In this document: piece after piece, positions 31,819 to 37,127 of the stretch | How positions within the stretch are numbered: position 1 is the stretch's first letter | Layout: every line of letters begins with the position of its first letter | Origin: a virus | IMG/VR virus record: IMGVR_UViG_3300041414_000028 | Location: 1-37,127 of that record | Direction: 5' to 3' (one strand) | DNA length: 37,127 bases | Position numbers and translations under genes: made by a program | The notes under the pieces: model-generated | Seen by the model: only the letters and a program-made list of their open reading frames with translations | What the model was told of the DNA's origin: nothing | The model's database searches: none

Positions 31819-32538
31819 TCATACGGCGACTTTGCCTTTTTTGGGTTCGGTTTTATCGCGCGAAGGTCGGAATGGTTGAGAAAATCCACCAGAGACGGCC
31901 CTGCGAAGCGATTCAATCGCATCGGCCATCGGCCATGATACCATTTCCTGAAACTGAATCTGGGCAGAATTGCTGTTGACTGGCCTTCCCCGGTCGGCCC
32001 TGTCTTTGACCCACAATTCCCAAGCGGCCACAAATTCAGGATTGGCTAGTAAGGTCTTTGGCATGATCTCGAAAAAGAACTGCCCTACTTTCCCTTCCTT
32101 TCTTTCCATTCCCTTCCGTGCAGTTTCATGCGGGATTCCCGCACATTCCTGCGACACTAGCCCCGCAGGTTCATGCGGGATTTGTCCATTTGATTCAATA
32201 TCAACAACTTCAAGCCATCTCATGTCTTCTGAAGAGAAAAAGTCTAAGGCACATTGAACGAGGTCAACGGGAAACCGCGTCAACCTCGAAATTGACTCGG
32301 AATTATGGGGTTTTTGGGTATCCCGCAGGAGGGTGCCGCGCGGATCGCACTTTGATGCGACCTGGACGATGGCCATCCAACAGCCGAATAAAGCCGGGCC
32401 GTTTTCGTGCGCCAAAGTGAGCGTATATCCTTCGCCATCGTGCTTGTTGGGAACCGGAACCCACGTCATCGAAACAAGTTCTTTTGTCCGGTTATTCTCG
32501 TATTTTTTGTGCCAGCCTGAAATAGAGTAGAGCTTCAT
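31819..32538 (-). CDS. Phage replication-initiator-like protein, 239 aa
   Basis: The opening (HKKYENNRTKELVSMTWVPV, then PNKHDGEGYTLTL, then WMAIVQVASKCDPRGTLLRD) is typical of phage and prophage proteins of the replication region that resemble initiator or primosome proteins. The middle has a winged-helix-like pattern (SESISRLTRFPVDLVQCALD). The C-terminal third is helical and ends KKGKVAV. It overlaps the primase-helicase stop by four bases. It probably loads the helicase at the origin, which is inferred from neighbourhood. Confidence 0.5.
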   Translation of the reverse strand: MKLYSISGWHKKYENNRTKELVSMTWVPVPNKHDGEGYTLTLAHENGPALFGCWMAIVQVASKCDPRGTLLRDTQKPHNSESISRLTRFPVDLVQCALDFFSSEDMRWLEVVDIESNGQIPHEPAGLVSQECAGIPHETARKGMERKEGKVGQFFFEIMPKTLLANPEFVAAWELWVKDRADRGRPVNSNSAQIQFQEMVSWPMADAIESLRRAVSGGFSQPFRPSRDKTEPKKGKVAV

Positions 32539-34190
32539 TGGAGAAGTTTTTCGGCAATCCGCAGCGTCTCAAAATCAAAATCGGCGTAGACCTTTTTCCC
32601 GCCGCCGTGTTCGGTGGACTTTAAAACTTGGATGCACATTTCCTGGGGACGATCCGGGTTTCTGGAAACGCCCAAGACAGTCCCAGCGCTGTTCTCAATC
32701 TCCCCGGCCTCCTTGCCGTCGTGCAGGCCGACATCACCGTAACCACGCTCATTATCGCGGGCAATTTGAGATGTGCAGATAACCACTACGTTGCGGGCCT
32801 TGGCCATCTTTTTCAGCCCCTCAGAAATATCAGCCACACGTGAACGGCGGTCACGCTCCGTGCTGTTGACAAGCTGGACGTAATCCACGAAGACGAGGGC
32901 CGGAGGCATTCCGGTTTTGAGTTCCGACCGGCGCACAATCGAGTCGATCCGTTCGATGGTGAGGAAAGATTCCGGCGTCACGACAAGGCGGTCAAGTTTA
33001 TGCGATTCGCGCCAAGGGATCATCCCGCCGGTCAAGTAGGCGGCTTCGATGCGGTAACGCGAGACGACGGCGGCTTTCTGGACCATCCGTTGAAAAATTT
33101 TCGACTCAGCTAGTTCCAGCTCGAAGAGAACCGATGCTAAGTGCGGGTTCGAGATGATGAGATTGCCGAGGATCGCTGTTTTTCCGACGCCGGTATCGGC
33201 AAGAATAAAAAGCAGTTCGCCGGGAACGAGCACCATCGGCAGCGATGGCATCCACGCGGAAAGGTGTAGCGCACGTTCCTTCGACCGCTTGAGAAATTCG
33301 ATGTAGCGGGCCTCTAATTCGTCCATCGTGAAAAGCGGAAGCGGATCGCCCTCGTAAAGCGGCTCGGCTTGCGCCGCCATGCCGTTCAGGATCGCCGTTG
33401 CGTCCTCGTCTGCGGTCAGGCTGGCGAGGTACTCGGATACGTCCTTGCAGAACGCCGGGACGGTCACGCGCCGGATCGTCCGAGCAACGGGAGCGCAGCT
33501 TTTTTCGACCTCCTCCATGTACTTCCGGCCGGGGTCATCGTTGTCACCGCACAGGATCAAGTCCTTGCCCGCGAGCGAATCGGCGTAGCTGTCGAGCCAT
33601 CCCTTCGCGCCGCCGATACTGGTAGTGGCCGTGAAGCCGCAATTTTCGAGCGATTCCACGTCCTTTTCACCTTCCGTGAGCCAAACCACTTGCGCCTTCC
33701 GTACTTTGGGAAGCCGATAAAGGACGCGCTCGACGCCTTTCATGCTCCAATTTGCCGCCGACTGCCGTTGCCTGAAATCTTTTGGATCGAGTCGGACAGA
33801 TTGGAAAACGTCTTTGCCGTTGCCGTCCTGATACTGGTAAATCTCCACAATCTTGCCCGCTGGCGCGTCCGGCTCGGATTCCGCTGCCTCCCCGCGGGGA
33901 GGCAGCGATACGGGGCGCGGGGGCGGCGCAACGCGTGCAGCAGGCCCAGCATATCGGAGGTACTGAGCCGCCGTCTTGCCCTCGAACTTGGCCAGGAGGT
34001 CAATCACGTCGCCACCGCCGCAGCCGGCCCAACATTTCCAATGACCGTCCTTGACGGAAAACGAGGGGTTTTTGTCAGCGTGAAAAGGACACTTGCACGC
34101 GCCTTTGACCAACGCGATTCCCCGCGCGGCGAGCACGCCTTCAACCGTGTTTTCGAGTTTGATTTGAGCCGCCTTCACTCCGGCCCCCAT
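32535..34190 (-). CDS. DNA primase-helicase (T7 gp4-like)
   Basis: The ATG at 34188-34190 gives a 551-residue product. A CHC2-type zinc finger spans 32-57 (CKCPFHADKNPSF, WKCWAGCGGG). A TOPRIM domain shows TEGEKD (172-177) and CGDNDDPGRK (214-223). A RecA-like helicase shows Walker A ADTGVGKT (331-338), Walker B LVFVDYVQL (432-440) and CTSQIARDN. One protein thus primes and unwinds DNA at the fork. Residues 95-103 of the linker between zinc finger and TOPRIM are encoded by a 26-bp perfect palindrome. The start overlaps the end of the 64-residue gene by 16 bases. Confidence 0.92.
   Translation of the reverse strand: MGAGVKAAQIKLENTVEGVLAARGIALVKGACKCPFHADKNPSFSVKDGHWKCWAGCGGGDVIDLLAKFEGKTAAQYLRYAGPAARVAPPPRPVSLPPRGEAAESEPDAPAGKIVEIYQYQDGNGKDVFQSVRLDPKDFRQRQSAANWSMKGVERVLYRLPKVRKAQVVWLTEGEKDVESLENCGFTATTSIGGAKGWLDSYADSLAGKDLILCGDNDDPGRKYMEEVEKSCAPVARTIRRVTVPAFCKDVSEYLASLTADEDATAILNGMAAQAEPLYEGDPLPLFTMDELEARYIEFLKRSKERALHLSAWMPSLPMVLVPGELLFILADTGVGKTAILGNLIISNPHLASVLFELELAESKIFQRMVQKAAVVSRYRIEAAYLTGGMIPWRESHKLDRLVVTPESFLTIERIDSIVRRSELKTGMPPALVFVDYVQLVNSTERDRRSRVADISEGLKKMAKARNVVVICTSQIARDNERGYGDVGLHDGKEAGEIENSAGTVLGVSRNPDRPQEMCIQVLKSTEHGGGKKVYADFDFETLRIAEKLLQ
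33882..33907. repeat. 26-bp perfect palindrome inside the primase-helicase gene
   Basis: CGCTGCCTCCCCG is followed directly by its exact reverse complement. In other frames it reads CLPAGRQ, a string I recall from short palindromic elements inserted in coding sequences of some bacteria. It falls in the flexible linker (residues 95-103), so it need not disturb either domain. It looks like an inserted mobile palindromic element or an RNA hairpin. Confidence 0.8.
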
Positions 34191-34369
34191 GCCGCCCACG
34201 CTCTCGCTTGTTCCTCCGTGTGAAAAGACGGGCAATGACCCTCCGGCGTGCTCTCGCTACACCGGACGTACCAACGCCCATAACTGCCATGGAAAATCTG
34301 CGGCTTAGGGCGAAGCAAGCCCTCGATAATCGGCTTGATCTGATCCGGGATTTCGCGGGTTCGGGTCAT
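34175..34369 (-). CDS. Lar/Zn-ribbon-like small protein, 64 aa
   Basis: The C-terminal part (YGRWYVRCSESTPEGHCPSF, then HTEEQARAWAAW) has the look of small phage Lar-type zinc-ribbon proteins: a W-x-V-x-C core and the (T)EEAxAAW ending. The second cysteine pair is irregular (C...HC) and the first pair is missing. It could be a degenerate restriction-alleviation-type protein, but this is tentative. The start overlaps the stop of the 40-residue gene (ATGA). Confidence 0.55.
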   Translation of the reverse strand: MTRTREIPDQIKPIIEGLLRPKPQIFHGSYGRWYVRCSESTPEGHCPSFHTEEQARAWAAWGPE

Positions 34370-34488
34370 GGTCCGCCCTCAATGGACGCCGCCGCGTGGT
34401 GACGGGCCGCAATCACGCCGCGCAGCAAGCACGAAGGATCACAACAAGCACGCGACGACGCCGATTGAAGGAAGTTGATTTTTTTCAT
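34366..34488 (-). CDS. Small Cys-containing protein, 40 aa
   Basis: An ORF begins at the ATG at 34486-34488 and ends in an ATGA overlap with the next gene. The product has three cysteines (SSRACCDPSCLLRGVIAARH) and no recognised family. It lies just outside the left arm of the 25-bp inverted repeat. A 54-codon ORF in another frame covers the first part and the repeat arm, so the coding frame is uncertain. Confidence 0.4.
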   Translation of the reverse strand: MKKINFLQSASSRACCDPSCLLRGVIAARHHAAASIEGGP

Positions 34489-34556
34489 GATGCCCGTCAC
34501 GGCTTTCTAATTTCAAAAATCCTACGTCCTCGCGCTCTCCCGTCAACAAAATAAAT

Positions 34557-34581
34557 GGTAAGTATCCCTTCACGCCCCGTA
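34557..34581. repeat. 25-bp inverted repeat, left arm
   Basis: GGTAAGTATCCC then TTCACGCCCCGTA. The exact reverse complement is at 35749-35773. With the right arm it bounds 1217 bp holding a truncated transposase, a Cro-like protein and a Cys-rich protein. No target duplication is visible outside the arms. Possible terminal repeat of a mobile element or recombination site. Confidence 0.9.
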
Positions 34582-34639
34582 AAATCTGATTTGGAATTTT
34601 CATAACATGCGCTCATGGACACAAATAAATCGCGGTTTT

Positions 34640-34927
34640 TTAAGCTGCTTCGGAAAGCGTGCGTCCCGTCCTTTGGGCCATGAGGAAGAGCGCGAAGAAC
34701 CACGACTTCAAAGAGGTTTCGGACTTGTGGAAAATCGTGCCCGCAGTCGGATAGATTTGATGGCCGCAAAAGGCGCAAGCATAAGCGCGTCGTTTCGTCC
34801 GACGATGGAAGCAATGCGATTTTCCACATTCGCAAAGCTGGTCAGGGTAGCGGCTCTTGAAAATGTACTCAAGGCACGCCGCATCATCGGGAAATTCCTT
34901 GTCAAAGGATTTGAAGTTATATTTCAC
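34640..34927 (-). CDS. IS1595-type transposase, N-terminal part only, 95 aa
   Basis: The N-terminal domain of IS1595-family transposases is clear. An acidic opening (FPDDAACLEYIFKSRYPD) is followed by a zinc ribbon with C32, C34, C51 and C54 (LCECGKSHC, YACAFCGHQIYP), then TAGTIFHKSETSLKSWFFAL. The catalytic DDE domain is missing: the frame stops after TLSEAA at residue 95, where family members run beyond 200 residues, and I did not find the rest in another frame. It is either an inactive remnant or a stand-alone zinc-ribbon protein. The start overlaps the Cro-like gene, and it lies just inside the left inverted-repeat arm. Confidence 0.75.
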   Translation of the reverse strand: MKYNFKSFDKEFPDDAACLEYIFKSRYPDQLCECGKSHCFHRRTKRRAYACAFCGHQIYPTAGTIFHKSETSLKSWFFALFLMAQRTGRTLSEAA

Positions 34928-35099
34928 GTTTTTTCCTCAGTTTTGGGATGGATAGCAGGGCGCGTGCTGCCTCCATCGTCACGGGCACGCTACCCATTTC
35001 GCGGCGTGTTATTGTGTTGCGGTCGACGCCAAGCTTGGCTGCTACGGCTACTTGCGACCCGCGTATTTTGCGGGCCGCTCTGTATTCGGCGGGAGTCAT
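34917..35099 (-). CDS. Cro/C1-type helix-turn-helix protein, 60 aa
   Basis: The whole protein is a compact HTH: EYRAARKIRGSQVAVAAKLG (about residues 5-24), then VDRNTITRREMGSVPVTMEA. The first helix, the conserved SQ..VA turn and the recognition helix are visible. It should bind DNA as a dimer. A plausible target is the dyad TGCTACAT-A-ATGTAGCA upstream of the preceding gene. It overlaps both neighbours (ATGA at 35096-35099 and 11 bases with the transposase remnant). Confidence 0.75.
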   Translation of the reverse strand: MTPAEYRAARKIRGSQVAVAAKLGVDRNTITRREMGSVPVTMEAARALLSIPKLRKKREI

Positions 35100-35659
35100 A
35101 TTTGCTTACCCTCTGCGTCATTGGCTTGGCATTCGGCCACATAATTTTCACTCGCCTCATCAGGATCACGATAGGTGATGCTCGTGGTGCATGTGCCATT
35201 GCTGCTGTCCGTAGCACCGTAGTCGATGGTGCAATAGAGTCCGCAATAGCGGCAGACACTCGTGCTCATGACCTGACCGTGCTGCGATCCGTACACGCCG
35301 GGATTTTCTTTGCACCCCGCCACACACTCGTAGGGAGACTCCCATTCGTGCTCCTGGCCTGTGACGCACGAGGGCGCATCGGCGCAAGCCAGCGTGCCGC
35401 TGCAATCCTCGGCCTCGCCATCATCGGTTGCCGCGCCGTCGATCTCTCCATCCTCATCGCGCACGATGGGCCGCACCTCGCAGGACAGCGATTGCTCTTT
35501 ATCGCCCGCCTCCCAGCACCCATCCTCTATCCACGCCCGGCCTTGGGCGATGGCATCCTCTATCGACTCGGCGTAGATGTCATGCTCCACGCCACTGCCC
35601 GTGCGGTCATAGACCCGGTAATTATTCTGTTTTTTGCTGTCAGTATTGGTGTTATTCAT
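35096..35659 (-). CDS. Cys-rich hypothetical protein, 187 aa
   Basis: The N-terminal half has a small alpha/beta pattern (NNYRVYDRTGSGVEHDIYAE, then SIEDAIAQGRAW) followed by an acidic linker. The C-terminal half is Cys-rich, with HEWESPYECVAGCKENPGVY, then TSVCRYCGLYCTIDYG. The CxxC pairs suggest zinc binding. Similar proteins occur in phages and plasmids, but no function is known to me. It is the first gene of a three-gene unit with the Cro-like protein and the transposase remnant, led by a promoter whose -10 box is six bases before the ATG. Confidence 0.65.
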   Translation of the reverse strand: MNNTNTDSKKQNNYRVYDRTGSGVEHDIYAESIEDAIAQGRAWIEDGCWEAGDKEQSLSCEVRPIVRDEDGEIDGAATDDGEAEDCSGTLACADAPSCVTGQEHEWESPYECVAGCKENPGVYGSQHGQVMSTSVCRYCGLYCTIDYGATDSSNGTCTTSITYRDPDEASENYVAECQANDAEGKQI

Positions 35660-35665
35660 GGGAGT

Positions 35666-35694
35666 AGTATGCTACATAATGTAGCACACGTCAA
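35666..35694 (-). promoter_or_regulatory. Sigma-70-like promoter with palindromic operator
   Basis: On the minus strand TTGACG (35689-35694), a 17-base spacer and CATACT (35666-35671). The spacer contains the perfect dyad TGCTACAT-A-ATGTAGCA (35670-35686), which also overlaps the -10 box. A repressor bound here would block RNA polymerase; the Cro-like protein encoded by the same unit is the natural candidate. Six bases separate the -10 box from the ATG, so the mRNA may be leaderless. Confidence 0.65.
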
Positions 35695-35748
35695 CAATTA
35701 TTTTCAACTATTTTTATGAGCCAAAATCAACCTACCTTTCACCTCTCA

Positions 35749-35773
35749 TACGGGGCGTGAAGGGATACTTACC
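35749..35773. repeat. 25-bp inverted repeat, right arm
   Basis: Exact reverse complement of 34557-34581. The stretch 35695-35782 has no gene. It holds this arm and the A+T-rich region upstream of the 35666-35694 promoter. Confidence 0.9.
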
Positions 35774-35782
35774 TTCCATAAT

Positions 35783-35980
35783 TCACTCACTCACTTTCAC
35801 TTTCTTGGCGCGGATGCTGGCGAGAAGAGATCTAGCAAAAGCCTGATCGCAGAATATGTCCTGAGCTTTTCCGCCGCGACACGCGAAAGTCAAGCCATCG
35901 CCCTCGAAATTAAAACCAACAGTGAACCGAGCGGCGCGACGGGATGGCTTTCGCCTCCCAAGTGAATCAACGTTACTCAT
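35783..35980 (-). CDS. Hypothetical protein, 65 aa
   Basis: The ATG at 35978-35980 overlaps the HNH gene stop (ATGA) and is preferred to a longer frame that would lie inside the HNH gene. The product has a basic N-terminus (SLGRRKPSRRAARFTVGFNF) and ends with a helix (DQAFARSLLASIRAKKVKVS). No family recognised. It ends ten bases before the right arm of the 25-bp repeat. Confidence 0.6.
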   Translation of the reverse strand: MSNVDSLGRRKPSRRAARFTVGFNFEGDGLTFACRGGKAQDIFCDQAFARSLLASIRAKKVKVSE

Positions 35981-36513
35981 GCTGTCCTCAATTCGAGCGC
36001 GAGGAATTGGTCGAGGCGATCCATAACCTGTATTCGAGTCAAATCCACGCCTTTGTATTTTTTGGCGTAGAAGCCGGCGACGTATGGCTTGATCCATTCC
36101 GAGTGCTCAAAAAAGTAGGGATTTTCAGGAATGATTTTCCCCTGAATTTGGAGATGACACCTCTGGCACAAGGCGAGGAGATTCCACCATGCGTTATTTG
36201 CCTTATCGCCGTCGAAATGGTGAACGGTCAGGATACGCCATTGCGCGTACGTCCAATTCTCGACAGGAAAATCAGTCGTGCGGAAGATGCCCGATTTGTG
36301 CACAGGACCGCCGTGGCTGCACTTTTCATCGCAGGGGCTCCACTCGCCCCTTCCATGCATTCCCTTGCGGTAGGGGTGCCCGCACCGGATGCACCGGTGG
36401 CCGGCGGCCTCGCAGGTTGCGGCGTTGATCTCTTTCCAGTCTGCGCTGTAATTGTTAGCAAAGCGACTCATGCGTGGATCATGCGCGACGCGTGCGTTGT
36501 TGGCAAACTCCAT
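35977..36513 (-). CDS. HNH endonuclease, 178 aa
   Basis: The ATG at 36511-36513 has a strong Shine-Dalgarno GGAGG about nine bases upstream. The core is HNH: a zinc pair C41/C44 (HRCIRCGH), the catalytic segment ILTVHHFDGDKANNAWWNLL (94-113, with H98/H99 and N111), then CQRCH (116-120). An additional Cys/His cluster (SPCDEKCSHGG, 59-69) is inserted. HNH enzymes cut DNA; near a replication or packaging region they may act as a packaging-associated nuclease or a homing enzyme. It is the right-most phage-strand gene. Confidence 0.85.
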   Translation of the reverse strand: MEFANNARVAHDPRMSRFANNYSADWKEINAATCEAAGHRCIRCGHPYRKGMHGRGEWSPCDEKCSHGGPVHKSGIFRTTDFPVENWTYAQWRILTVHHFDGDKANNAWWNLLALCQRCHLQIQGKIIPENPYFFEHSEWIKPYVAGFYAKKYKGVDLTRIQVMDRLDQFLALELRTA

Positions 36514-36599
36514 TTTTCTCCCTCCACTGATTAAAAGTAAGCCCTGATTTCGCCTTCATCCATCGTTCCGTGAGCGTCTCCTTTTTCGGATCGTCGGCC

Positions 36600-36780
36600 A
36601 GAGGCTTGCCGTTATGCGCCCCGGAACGACAAGGCCGTGCTAGACTTGCACAGCCGAACCTATCTTCAGTATATCGAGGCCGGAAAAACGAATCCGACCA
36701 TTCAAGAGTAGCCGAGCAGATTAAGAAGGCTTCCGGCTGCACTTGGGAGGAGTTGCTGGGGAAAAATAATGTGTTAGGTG
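36600..36780 (+). pseudogene. Frameshifted remnant of an XRE-type HTH regulator
   Basis: One frame encodes LDLHSRTYLQYIEAGKTNPT then IQE and a stop at 36708-36710. The next frame continues VAEQIKKASGCTWEELLG to a stop at 36783-36785. Joined they match the second half of an XRE regulator (recognition helix, YIEAGKTNP turn, then the final helices). A two-base insertion or one-base deletion near 36705 would separate the frames. The N-terminal half is not recognisable. The 36514-36825 stretch holds this and little else. Confidence 0.6.
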
Positions 36781-36810
36781 CTTAAATTAGTCGCCGGGCA
36801 CTTAATCTGC

Positions 36811-36819
36811 TGGTATATT
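36811..36819 (+). promoter_or_regulatory. Extended -10 promoter of the HicB-like gene
   Basis: TGG-TATATT gives an extended -10 motif. The ATG lies six bases later, again placing transcription start near the start codon. No -35 hexamer is apparent. Confidence 0.4.
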
Positions 36820-36825
36820 GATTTT

Positions 36826-37127
36826 ATGGCAAATCGAGTTATCCGAAAAAATGTGGGAAACCTGCTTCGAATCGATTCCGAATTAGAATGGAAGTATGCC
36901 TATTTTGAAACAGAAAAAAAATGGATGGCCTCCTGCGAAAGCCTTAAAATTTCCGTTCAATGCGATACACTGGAAGAGTTAAAGCAGGATATGATCGAAG
37001 CTGTTGATAATTTATTCAATGAGCTTTCTAAAACCGGCGAGCTTAAGGGGTTTTTAGAAAATCAGGGGTGGGTCTCCAAAAAACCTCTTCCCAAGAAATC
37101 TAACCGATCAACGGTAGATATGTCGGT
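36826..37127 (+). CDS. HicB-like antitoxin family protein (runs off the window)
   Basis: The ATG at 36826-36828 opens a frame that stays open to the window end (100 codons). The product begins MANRVIRKNVGNLLRIDS. It has the HicB-type partial RNase-H-like pattern WMASCESLKISVQCDTLEEL (a strand, then the ...VQGDTxEEL turn), a helix DMIEAVDNLFNELSKTGEL and GFLENQGW. HicB proteins neutralise the HicA mRNA-cleaving toxin, but no HicA is seen upstream; it could be downstream outside the window. It may belong to host or phage flanking sequence. Confidence 0.6.
   Translation, partial: MANRVIRKNVGNLLRIDSELEWKYAYFETEKKWMASCESLKISVQCDTLEELKQDMIEAVDNLFNELSKTGELKGFLENQGWVSKKPLPKKSNRSTVDMS

Noticed and set aside
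34497-34835. 112-residue minus-strand frame
   Set aside because: Most of it lies over the transposase remnant in another frame and lacks family features; only its last codons lie outside, and these were used in the inverted-repeat finding.
36479-36742. 87-residue minus-strand frame upstream of the HNH gene
   Set aside because: It overlaps the HNH start and Shine-Dalgarno, and its first half is the complement of the XRE remnant; a shorter real gene cannot be excluded but has no support.

Overview
The window is the greater part of a tailed-phage or prophage genome with a short-tailed (podovirus, T7-like virion) gene set. Nearly all genes lie on the minus strand, so the map reads from right to left. 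No rRNA or tRNA was found. No integrase, RNA polymerase, DNA polymerase or recognisable endolysin was found, so the window is either incomplete or a phage that relies heavily on its host. The host is probably a Gram-negative bacterium, judging from a small outer-membrane-type lipoprotein, Sec signal peptides and LPS-type sugar enzymes. A Verrucomicrobia-like soil or aquatic host is only a guess. Base composition is roughly 50-55% G+C by eye.

Layout in the direction of most transcription. (1) 37127-36514: a HicB-like gene on the plus strand that runs off the window, and a frameshifted remnant of an XRE repressor. (2) 36513-35783: an HNH endonuclease and a small gene. (3) 35773-34557: a 1.2-kb segment bounded by a perfect 25-bp inverted repeat. 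It holds a Cys-rich protein under a promoter with a palindromic operator, a Cro-like HTH protein and a truncated IS1595-type transposase. (4) 34488-31819: a replication block with a small Cys protein, a Zn-ribbon-like protein, a primase-helicase and a replication-initiator-like protein. (5) 31760-30274: small terminase, a KTSC-domain protein and two unknown small genes. (6) 30081-15443: major capsid, collagen-like fibre, tail nozzle, Ig-like and collar-like proteins, tail tube/adaptor and three internal (ejection) proteins, the last of 1750 residues. (7) 15446-13562: a 48-residue basic protein and the large terminase. (8) 13530-10716, on the plus strand: an inserted cassette of a small helical protein, two GT-A-like proteins and a GDP-fucose-synthase-like enzyme, facing a divergent two-domain glycosyltransferase (10650-9025). 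(9) 9028-4593: portal, scaffold-like protein and small genes. (10) 4583-492: a tail-fibre-like protein with a signal peptide, small exported or lipoprotein genes and a coiled-coil membrane protein. (11) 315-1: the start of a protein made of near-identical 12-residue repeats.

Genes in each block are tightly packed, and ATGA or TGATG overlaps are frequent, so long polycistronic messages with translational coupling are likely. The same 24-bp dyad-containing element precedes both the capsid operon and the plus-strand sugar cassette, which suggests joint control. The most interesting features are the 12-residue repeat protein with its toggling di-residue, the sugar-modification cassette inside the structural genes, the inverted-repeat-bounded segment, and several promoters whose -10 box sits only 6-7 bases before the ATG.
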